Assembly: GCA_902803365.1 (NCBI GenBank)
Contig: CADCPU010000044.1
Location: 1-7,083, forward strand
Direction of reading: 5' to 3'
Length of the DNA: 7,083 bases
Source: Oscillospiraceae bacterium
Lineage (GTDB): Bacteria; Bacillota_A; Clostridia; Saccharofermentanales; Saccharofermentanaceae
Part shown: positions 1 through 4,478 of the stretch, piece by piece
Layout: each line of letters begins with the position of its first letter
Position numbering within the stretch: the stretch's first letter is position 1
Program-made: the position numbers and the translations under genes
Notes under the pieces: model-generated
The model's input: the letters and a program-made list of their open reading frames with translations, nothing else
The model's database searches: none
Told to the model about the DNA's origin: nothing

Positions 1-513
1 CTTGACCGTTCCGACAGGGCAGCCCATAACGTTGGCGATCTCTTCGACCGACATCTCGTCAAAGTAGTGGAACAGCACCGTCTGATACTGCACGTCAGAA
101 AGCGCGCTTCTTATGAGCTTATGAAGCGTATCTCGCTTGGTCTTTTCCACGATATAGTAATCCGGCAGCGACTCGAGATCATCATCGCCCTCGAGTATCT
201 CATCGGAGGCAAGCGCGTCGTCGTAGTACGTCTCGCCCTTCTTCTTGCGCAGCATATCCGTCGCCTTTGTTACCGCGATCCTCTTGATCCAGCCCAAAAG
301 CTTTTTCTCGTCCGCGAGGGAATCGATGTTCTTATACACCGCCAGGTATGTCTCCTGCATGGCATCGCTCGCGTCTTCGGGATTTCCCAAGACGCCCAGG
401 CACGTCGCATAGACAAACCGCGAAGACTTATCGTATATCTCTCCGAAAGCCGCCTCGTCGCCCGCCTTATATCTCCTTGCCAATTCTGCATACTCTTCAA
501 AAATATCACTCAT
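1..513 (-). CDS. ECF-type RNA polymerase sigma-70 factor, 3' end outside window
   Basis: The 171 codons visible encode most of an ECF (group 4) sigma factor, which directs RNA polymerase to a small set of promoters, usually for envelope or stress responses. Residues about 12-90 look like region 2: DEAAFGEIYD, then the helix NPEDASDAMQETYLAVYKN, then LLGWIKRIAVTKATDMLRKK. An acidic linker follows (EILEGDDDLESLPD). Residues about 140-171 start region 4, with DVQYQTVLFHYFDEMSVEEI and the helix-turn-helix VMGCPVGTVK. Only the last part of region 4 is missing. The chosen ATG overlaps the stop of the upstream small gene (ATGAGTGA), with AAGGACGG 9 bases upstream as a possible ribosome site. Transcription probably starts at the ECF-like promoter at 690-717, implying autoregulation. 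A cognate anti-sigma gene, if present, would lie beyond base 1. Family assignment is firm; the specific response is unknown. Confidence 0.93.
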   Translation of the reverse strand, partial: MSDIFEEYAELARRYKAGDEAAFGEIYDKSSRFVYATCLGVLGNPEDASDAMQETYLAVYKNIDSLADEKKLLGWIKRIAVTKATDMLRKKKGETYYDDALASDEILEGDDDLESLPDYYIVEKTKRDTLHKLIRSALSDVQYQTVLFHYFDEMSVEEIANVMGCPVGTVK

Positions 514-652
514 CGTGTTTACCGTCCTTGTCATCTATTGTCTCATTTTTTGCGTTTTTGTTAACCTCGAACTTTTCCTGTGCCCCCTCGGGGACCTCCA
601 GGTCATCCGCCCAAGCTCTGAAAAATCTCGTCAAAAACGATCTCCATGCCAT
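506..652 (-). CDS. 48-residue hypothetical protein upstream of and overlapping the sigma gene
   Basis: I do not recognise this small protein. The start ATG has an excellent ribosome site, AAGGAGG, 6 bases upstream. The stop TGA overlaps the sigma factor start by 8 bases, so translation is probably coupled. The N-terminus, MAWRSFLTRFFRAWADDL, is rich in Trp, Phe and Arg and could form a cationic amphipathic helix lying on a membrane. The rest (about residues 19-48) is acidic, lysine- and asparagine-rich and probably disordered. No in-frame start lies further upstream, because a stop codon occurs first. The transcript would begin about 30 bases before this ATG. It may be a regulator or partner of the sigma factor, or only a leader peptide that sets sigma translation; neither is shown by the sequence. 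Confidence 0.68.
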   Translation of the reverse strand: MAWRSFLTRFFRAWADDLEVPEGAQEKFEVNKNAKNETIDDKDGKHDE

Positions 653-689
653 CTCGTGCCTCCTTGTCTTTCTTAAGCTTTATACCCAT

Positions 690-717
690 AAGACGGTCCG
701 AGTTTGGCGAAGGTTCA
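690..717 (-). promoter_or_regulatory. ECF-sigma-like promoter of the sigma factor operon
   Basis: On the minus strand TGAACC (717-712) is followed after exactly 16 bases by CGTCTT (695-690). This matches the Bacillota ECF pattern of a GAAC-type -35 and a CGTC/CGTA -10 (as for SigW, SigX and SigM of Bacillus). The start site would fall near 683, some 30 bases before the small gene's ATG. An A/T-tract stretch at 718-737 lies directly upstream of the -35 and could act as an UP element. The arrangement suggests the sigma factor transcribes its own operon. Confidence 0.55.
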
Positions 718-732
718 TTTTTTGCAAAAAAA

Positions 733-965
733 TTTTTCCCACCTAGCGTAGGAGTTCGAAAAGAGCTTTTTTATTTTTCCCACCTTAAGGAGGAGTCTGC
801 GTCGGGCCGATTTTGCTTTTGCGGCGTAAGGTAGTAAAAACGAAAAGCCGCATTTCGGACTTGCTCCGTAAGGTAGTAAAAATCTGAGAGGCCCTCCGGC
901 GGATGCGACCTAAGGTGGGAAAAATCAGGAGGGCTCGAAAAGAACCCTGCGTAAGGTGGGAAAAA
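733..965. repeat. Array of six TAAGGTRGKAAAAA motifs with 41-42 bp period
   Basis: Six copies fill most of the 386-base gap between the divergent genes. On the minus strand: 745-733 (CTAGGTGGGAAAAA type, the most diverged) and 787-774. On the plus strand: 827-840, 869-882, 911-924 and 952-965. Start-to-start distances are 42 (minus pair), 42, 42 and 41; the two oppositely oriented groups are 40 bases apart. Copies at 827 and 869 read GGTAGT in the core, while the other four read GGTGGG. The sequences between copies (27-28 bases) are unrelated to each other. A period of 42 bp is four turns of B-DNA, so all sites face nearly the same side of the helix, as expected for cooperative protein binding. 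The function is unknown. The rest of the gap holds only the two promoters and the leader of the methyltransferase gene. Confidence 0.85.
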
Positions 966-997
966 CAAAGAGTGGAAGCGAGAGCAGAGAAGAGGTT

Positions 998-1006
998 TGG
1001 TATAAT
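998..1006 (+). promoter_or_regulatory. Extended -10 promoter of the methyltransferase gene
   Basis: TGGTATAAT is a perfect TATAAT hexamer with the TGn extension. No convincing -35 is seen 16-18 bases upstream (the region is purine-rich GAGAGCAGAGAAG). The last repeat of the array ends 32 bases before the TG. An activator bound to the array could compensate for the missing -35. Confidence 0.6.
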
Positions 1007-1038
1007 ATCACGTATATCAAGGAATAGGAGAAATATAT

Positions 1039-1824
1039 ATGCCAAGAATCAACAACGCCGCTACTGTTAAGAAGCAGTACGGCACTTCAACAAACCTCAG
1101 TACGAGGATCTCTATCCACGCAAAGTATTCGACAAATAAGCAGGGCTTCGGCAACTGGATCTCGGACCACTACGACATCCGCGAAGGGATGAAGATCCTG
1201 GAGATCGGCTGCGGTACGGGCGAGATGTGGAAGGGCAAGGAGGAATTGATCGGCAAGTGCAGCGAACTCGTGTTGTCGGACTTTTCGGAAGGCATGATCG
1301 AGAAGACTCGTGAGACGCTTGGCGACGACCCGAAGATCACGTACAAGGTGATCGATATCCAGGACATCCCGTATGAGGACAACGAGTTTGATATCGTGAT
1401 CGCGAACATGATGCTCTATCATGTGCCGGATCTTCAGAAGGGCCTTGGCGAAGTCAAGCGCGTGCTCAAACAAGGCGGCACTTTCTACTGCGCGACCTTT
1501 GGCGAATACGGGATCCTGGAGTATATCTACGAGCTTTTGAAGGATCACGTAACTCCGGGTCAGGCGAACAGGAGCTTTACGCTTCAGAACGGCGCGGAGA
1601 AGCTGAACGAGTTTTTCGCGGACGTCAAAAGCGACAGATACGAGGACTCGCTTGAAGTGACCGATATAGAGGACCTCGTTGATTATGTTTATTCGCTCGC
1701 GAGTATGTCGGGCCTTCAGAGGCTTCCCCGCGAGACGGTGAGGGATGAGCTTGGCAAACATATGGTAAACGGCGTTTTAAAGGTGCCTAAGGACTACGGC
1801 ATGTTCATCGCCCGCAAAGCTTAA
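1039..1824 (+). CDS. Class I SAM-dependent methyltransferase
   Basis: This 261-residue soluble protein has a Rossmann-like methyltransferase fold. Motif I is LEIGCGTG at residues 54-61, the acidic residue ending strand 2 is D81 in LVLSDFSEGM, DIQDIPY follows at 106-112, motif IV-like FDIVIANMMLYHV is at 117-129, and VLKQGGTFY at 142-150 is the post-motif strand. It resembles the Methyltransf_11/25 (UbiE-like) group. The substrate cannot be read from the sequence. The C-terminal 100 residues, with the segment EYIYELLKDHV and a long acidic helical region, probably form the substrate cap. The start is supported by AGGAG at 1026-1030, 8 bases upstream. The gene is monocistronic, with its own promoter and a weak hairpin-T-tract after the stop, and is divergent from the sigma operon across the repeat array. 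Confidence 0.9.
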   Translation: MPRINNAATVKKQYGTSTNLSTRISIHAKYSTNKQGFGNWISDHYDIREGMKILEIGCGTGEMWKGKEELIGKCSELVLSDFSEGMIEKTRETLGDDPKITYKVIDIQDIPYEDNEFDIVIANMMLYHVPDLQKGLGEVKRVLKQGGTFYCATFGEYGILEYIYELLKDHVTPGQANRSFTLQNGAEKLNEFFADVKSDRYEDSLEVTDIEDLVDYVYSLASMSGLQRLPRETVRDELGKHMVNGVLKVPKDYGMFIARKA

Positions 1825-1838
1825 GGCTCGGGTAATGC

Positions 1839-1855
1839 AACCTCGGGTTCTTTTT
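1839..1855 (+). terminator. Weak intrinsic terminator after the methyltransferase gene
   Basis: A short hairpin, AACC-TCG-GGTT, is followed by CTTTTT. The stem is only four pairs, so termination would be partial. It sits 14 bases after the methyltransferase stop and just before the next promoter. Confidence 0.35.
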
Positions 1856-1859
1856 ATCG

Positions 1860-1868
1860 TGTTATAAT
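1860..1868 (+). promoter_or_regulatory. Extended -10 promoter of the membrane zinc-ribbon pair
   Basis: TGTTATAAT is a perfect TATAAT with the TGn extension, 36 bases before the start codon of the first zinc-ribbon gene. No clear -35 is present 16-18 bases upstream, where the terminator hairpin of the previous gene lies. Confidence 0.6.
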
Positions 1869-1904
1869 GTAACAGTTAATTGATATGTATGAGAGGGATG
1901 AGGT

Positions 1905-2426
1905 ATGTATCTGAACAATCTTAAGATCGAGACACAGAGGATGATCTATAACTTCATCTTCGGTATTGCGATCTTTTTCTTAGGAGTAGCCGTTTTACTT
2001 ACCATGATGACATTTGTGCGCCTGGAAGAGTTCGCGTTGTTGATCCCCGTGTTTATCATTCCGCTATATGGAGCGGGCACGGGCATGACCATCTTCACGC
2101 AGCGCAAGAAGGCGATCCTTATGAGGGCGCAGCGCTACAATCGCGTTTTCGAAGAGGATAATGACGGAAAGGTTTCTTATGGGAAGCTCTCTACTCTGAT
2201 GGGGCTTTCGGAGCAGAAGGTTAAAAATGATATCAGGTGGATGATAGATCACAACTTTCTGAAGAACATCAAATATGATCGCAAGGGCGCGACGGTCGTA
2301 ATGAAGGTCGAGACATCGGCAGACTTCATCACGGTCGAGTGTCCGCATTGCGGAGCTGAGGTAAAGATGCGTGCAAACGGCGGTGCGAGGTGTTCGTACT
2401 GCGGAACTTATATGAGGACTGAATGA
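1905..2426 (+). CDS. Membrane protein with winged-helix-like region and C-terminal zinc ribbon (copy 1)
   Basis: This 173-residue protein is not assignable to a named function. Two hydrophobic segments (about residues 14-36 and 43-64) are joined by a short loop. A basic stretch, QRKKAILMRAQRY, then probably places the rest in the cytosol. Residues about 76-135 (KVSYGKLSTLMGLSEQKVKN, then DIRWMIDHNFLKNIKYD) read like a small winged-helix domain: helix, turn, recognition-type helix, then a hairpin. The C-terminus is a zinc ribbon with Cys at 146, 149, 163 and 166 (CPHC-x13-CSYC). The ribosome site is AGAGGG at 1892-1897. The gene following after one base encodes a protein of the same architecture, so the two arose by duplication and probably work together. 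Roles in sensing or in binding nucleic acid or protein at the membrane are possible but unproven. Confidence 0.85.
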   Translation: MYLNNLKIETQRMIYNFIFGIAIFFLGVAVLLTMMTFVRLEEFALLIPVFIIPLYGAGTGMTIFTQRKKAILMRAQRYNRVFEEDNDGKVSYGKLSTLMGLSEQKVKNDIRWMIDHNFLKNIKYDRKGATVVMKVETSADFITVECPHCGAEVKMRANGGARCSYCGTYMRTE

Positions 2427-2427
2427 T

Positions 2428-2979
2428 ATGTACTTAAACAGAAAAAGATTGATGTTTTGGTTATTGCTCTGGTCTGTTATCGTGATCCCGGCCTTCACCC
2501 TGGATACGGCTTTCATCGGTACGATGTTTTCGACTCAGGAATGGGAACTGTTTCCTGTATTCCTCTTCTTCTTTCTCGTATTCAGTCTGCTTTGCTGGGG
2601 CTATATCAGTACTTTTATAAAGATCGGCCAGCTCATTAAGCTCGAATCTATCCTCAAGAATGATGCGGACGGCATCGTTCCGGCAGATGAGATCGAAGAA
2701 TATATGAACATCACTCCGCAGAAGCTGATGAAGATCCGCCATTACGGTGACCGTAAAAAGATCCTGATCAACCTCGTATATGACGAGACTAATCAGAGGT
2801 TCATCCTAACGGACCGTGCCGATCCGAATGCGGGCGCCAAGGACCGTCCGTTCATCGGCCTCAGCTGCCCGGGCTGCGCGGCTCCTCTCAAGATCCGTTC
2901 CGGCACGACAGGCAGCTGCCCGTTCTGCGGCCGCGACGTCACCGCTCCGAACATAGTGGTGGGAGAGCCGAAATCCTAA
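2428..2979 (+). CDS. Membrane protein with winged-helix-like region and C-terminal zinc ribbon (copy 2)
   Basis: This 183-residue paralogue of the preceding protein shares the MYLN start, two hydrophobic segments (about 8-33 and 41-66), a central helical region and a zinc ribbon with Cys at 147, 150, 164 and 167 (CPGC-x13-CPFC), the same spacing as copy 1. The central region (IVPADEIEEYMNITPQKLMK, 83-102) aligns in position with the winged-helix-like part of copy 1, but the sequence has drifted far, so the duplication is old. The start follows the upstream stop by one base (TGATATG), with TGAGGA about 10 bases upstream as the ribosome site, implying co-translation. A strong intrinsic terminator closes the two-gene operon. 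The tail after the zinc ribbon is about 15 residues. Function is unknown. Confidence 0.85.
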   Translation: MYLNRKRLMFWLLLWSVIVIPAFTLDTAFIGTMFSTQEWELFPVFLFFFLVFSLLCWGYISTFIKIGQLIKLESILKNDADGIVPADEIEEYMNITPQKLMKIRHYGDRKKILINLVYDETNQRFILTDRADPNAGAKDRPFIGLSCPGCAAPLKIRSGTTGSCPFCGRDVTAPNIVVGEPKS

Positions 2980-2992
2980 TATTTGCTTTATG

Positions 2993-3018
2993 CGGCCGCC
3001 TTCACGGGCGGTCGTTTT
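2993..3018 (+). terminator. Intrinsic terminator of the zinc-ribbon operon
   Basis: CGGCCGCC (2993-3000) pairs with GGCGGTCG (3007-3014), eight pairs including one G-U, with a six-base loop, followed by TTTTGTT. It begins 13 bases after the stop codon of the second zinc-ribbon gene. Confidence 0.8.
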
Positions 3019-3076
3019 GTTACCTTTGGTATACATGACACTGCCGCAATGAACCATTTTGATACCAAAGGTAACA
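3018..3076. repeat. Perfect 15-bp inverted repeat, two palindromic TACC-N3-GGTA sites
   Basis: TGTTACCTTTGGTAT (3018-3032) and its exact complement ATACCAAAGGTAACA (3062-3076) flank a 29-base spacer. Each arm contains its own small palindrome, TACC-TTT-GGTA or TACC-AAA-GGTA, with centres at 3026 and 3068, exactly 42 bp apart. It lies between the terminator of the zinc-ribbon operon and the promoter of the regulator-ABC operon. It may be a pair of operators for a dimeric regulator that loops DNA, or an RNA stem; there is no T-tract after the right arm, so it is not a plus-strand terminator. Confidence 0.75.
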
Positions 3077-3128
3077 TGGATGCGAATTAGGGTCTGCATT
3101 AGCAGTATCTAAATCTCCAAGTCTTATG

Positions 3129-3157
3129 TTGACTATTCCCACAAACAGTAATATTAT
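3129..3157 (+). promoter_or_regulatory. Sigma-A promoter of the regulator-ABC operon
   Basis: TTGACT (3129-3134) and TATTAT (3152-3157) are separated by exactly 17 bases, the best housekeeping-type promoter in the window. The start site is expected near 3164, giving a leader of about 50 bases before the regulator ATG. Confidence 0.8.
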
Positions 3158-3171
3158 CAAAAATGATAATA
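3152..3171. promoter_or_regulatory. Palindromic operator over the -10 and start site
   Basis: TATTATCA and TGATAATA form a perfect eight-base inverted repeat around AAAA. It covers the -10 hexamer and the predicted start site, so a bound dimer would block transcription. The likeliest ligand is the ArsR-like regulator encoded immediately downstream (negative autoregulation). The half-site order is the reverse of a Fur box, so Fur is not favoured. Confidence 0.55.
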
Positions 3172-3213
3172 ATACAGCAAGAACCGGGAACTCTGCCAAA
3201 GGAGGTCAACCAT

Positions 3214-3711
3214 ATGGACTTTATAAAGATACTGTCTAACTCGACAAGGATGAGGATAATGCAGTATGTCCAGGCCAACGGGACTGTGACGACGAAGCAG
3301 ATCGCGGAGAACATCAAGGATGTGCCGCCGGCGACACTTTACAGGCACATCAATTACATGATCGATGCGGGACTTATCGTGGTCAAGGATGAGCGCAAGG
3401 TCAGGGGCAGCGTTGAGAGGCTCCTGGCGTTTGACCAAAGCAAGATCAACGAGTGCGGGATCTCGGATCTGGCATATCAGTTCCTGATGGGGCTATACAT
3501 CAATTTCTACAATTACGGACTTAAGGAAGGAGCGGATCCGGTCAAGGACATGCTCATGATGAGGACGGCGACCTTTAAGCTCACGGATCAGGAACTCACG
3601 CAGATGCTGACGGAGTTTGGCGTTGTAATGCAGAAGTATGCGAGGATATCGGAGAAGTCGGAAGGTAAGATCAGGAGTTTTTCGACGATACTCTCGCCAA
3701 CGGAAGAATAA
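3214..3711 (+). CDS. ArsR-like winged-helix transcriptional regulator of the ABC operon
   Basis: This 165-residue DNA-binding protein starts with a winged helix. Residues 1-22 (MDFIKILSNSTRMRIMQYVQ) are the typical ArsR/HTH_20 first helix, TTKQIAENI at 26-34 is the second helix, PPATLYRHINYMIDAGLI at 38-55 is the recognition helix, and 56-73 (VKDERKVRGSVERLLAF) is the wing. No metal-binding cysteine pair is visible; the only Cys is in INECGISD. The remaining 90 residues are helical and probably serve dimerisation or ligand sensing. The start at 3214 is chosen over an in-frame ATG 51 bases earlier, because AAAGGAGGT at 3198-3206 sits 7 bases before it and the earlier codon overlaps the promoter start site. 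Two transporter genes follow on the same strand with gaps of 29 and 24 bases, so it probably controls them. Confidence 0.9.
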   Translation: MDFIKILSNSTRMRIMQYVQANGTVTTKQIAENIKDVPPATLYRHINYMIDAGLIVVKDERKVRGSVERLLAFDQSKINECGISDLAYQFLMGLYINFYNYGLKEGADPVKDMLMMRTATFKLTDQELTQMLTEFGVVMQKYARISEKSEGKIRSFSTILSPTEE

Positions 3712-3740
3712 AACTATAAAGGAATAAAGGAGATACGAAT

Positions 3741-4454
3741 ATGTTGGTTATTAAGGATCTTGAGAAGATCTACAAGGGAACGACGAAGGGAATATCGGGC
3801 GTGTCGCTCAATGTCGAAAATGGCGATATCTACGCTTTCATCGGACATAACGGAGCGGGCAAGACGACGCTCCTTAAGGCGATCACGGGGATCCATGAAT
3901 TCGATAAGGGTGAGGTCCTTATCGACGGGATCGATGTGAAGAAAGACCCGATGGAGGTGAAGCGCCGCATCGCGTATGTGCCGGATAACCCTGATATCTA
4001 TGAATTCATGACAGGAATCCAGTACCTGAATTTCATCGCGGATGTTTACGGTGTATCTGCAGCTGACAGGGAAGCGCGGATCAAGACCGCGGCTGAGAAG
4101 TTTGAGATAACGGACTCGCTCGGTGATCTGATCTCATCATATTCGCACGGAATGAAGCAGAAGATCGTGCTCATATCCGCGCTGGTCCACGATCCTAAGC
4201 TGCTTATCATGGACGAGCCTTTTGTGGGACTTGATCCGAAGGCTGCGTTCCTTCTTAAGGAGATGATGAAGGATCTTACCCGGAAGGGCGGCGCGATCTT
4301 TTTCTCGACTCACGTTCTGGATGTGGCCGAGAAGCTCTGCAACAAGGTCGCGATCATCAAGGAAGGACATCTTGTCACGAGCGGCCTCATGAGCGAAGTC
4401 GTAAATGATAAGGCGTCGCTCGAGGATATCTTCATGGAGACCGTCGATATGTGA
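3741..4454 (+). CDS. ABC transporter ATP-binding protein
   Basis: This 237-residue cytosolic ATPase would power the membrane partner encoded next. Visible motifs are Walker A GHNGAGKT at 35-42, the signature SHGMKQK at 135-141 (a common variant of LSGGQ in drug and EcsA-type exporters), Walker B LLIMDE at 154-159, D-loop GLDP at 163-166 and the H-loop histidine in STH at 189-191. At the Q-loop position the sequence reads YVPDNPDIYEFMT (79-91) without the usual glutamine, as is frequent in this subgroup. Length is normal for a single nucleotide-binding domain. AAAGGAG at 3726-3732 is the ribosome site, 8 bases before ATG. The gene lies between the regulator and the permease in one apparent operon. 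The cargo is unknown; export rather than import is inferred because there is no substrate-binding protein. Confidence 0.95.
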   Translation: MLVIKDLEKIYKGTTKGISGVSLNVENGDIYAFIGHNGAGKTTLLKAITGIHEFDKGEVLIDGIDVKKDPMEVKRRIAYVPDNPDIYEFMTGIQYLNFIADVYGVSAADREARIKTAAEKFEITDSLGDLISSYSHGMKQKIVLISALVHDPKLLIMDEPFVGLDPKAAFLLKEMMKDLTRKGGAIFFSTHVLDVAEKLCNKVAIIKEGHLVTSGLMSEVVNDKASLEDIFMETVDM

Positions 4455-4478
4455 CGGCTCTTATGGGGAGGGATACAG

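Noticed and set aside
603..689. Alternative minus-strand ORF of 28 residues (MGIKLKKDKEARDG...) overlapping the 48-residue gene in another frame.
   Set aside because: No ribosome site, and its start codon lies upstream of the transcription start predicted from the ECF promoter.
733..965. CRISPR-like layout of short repeats with unique 28-base spacers.
   Set aside because: Repeats of 13-14 bases are too short, they switch strand within the array, show core variants, and no cas genes are visible.
771..1045. Minus-strand reading frames over the array give a peptide with a 14-residue period (FSHL, FYYLT, IFTTL-like blocks).
   Set aside because: The periodicity follows from a 42 bp DNA repeat being a multiple of three. 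There is no ribosome site, one interval is 41 bp, which breaks the frame pattern, and copies occur in both orientations.
1087..1761. Long minus-strand open frame (224 codons) opposite the methyltransferase gene.
   Set aside because: The plus-strand protein has clear methyltransferase motifs and a ribosome site; the reverse frame has no recognisable domain and is a shadow of biased codon use.
3018..3076. Miniature inverted-repeat transposable element.
   Set aside because: Only 59 bases long with a 29-base interior, no target-site duplication at the flanks and no transposase signature.
3152..3171. Fur or PerR box at the regulator-ABC promoter.
   Set aside because: Fur-type boxes have TGATAAT before ATTATCA separated by one base; here the half-sites are in the opposite order with a four-base centre.
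3163..3213. In-frame upstream ATG that would add 17 residues to the winged-helix regulator.
   Set aside because: It coincides with the predicted transcription start, has no ribosome site, and would encode the real Shine-Dalgarno as protein; the ATG at 3214 has AAAGGAGGT at ideal spacing.
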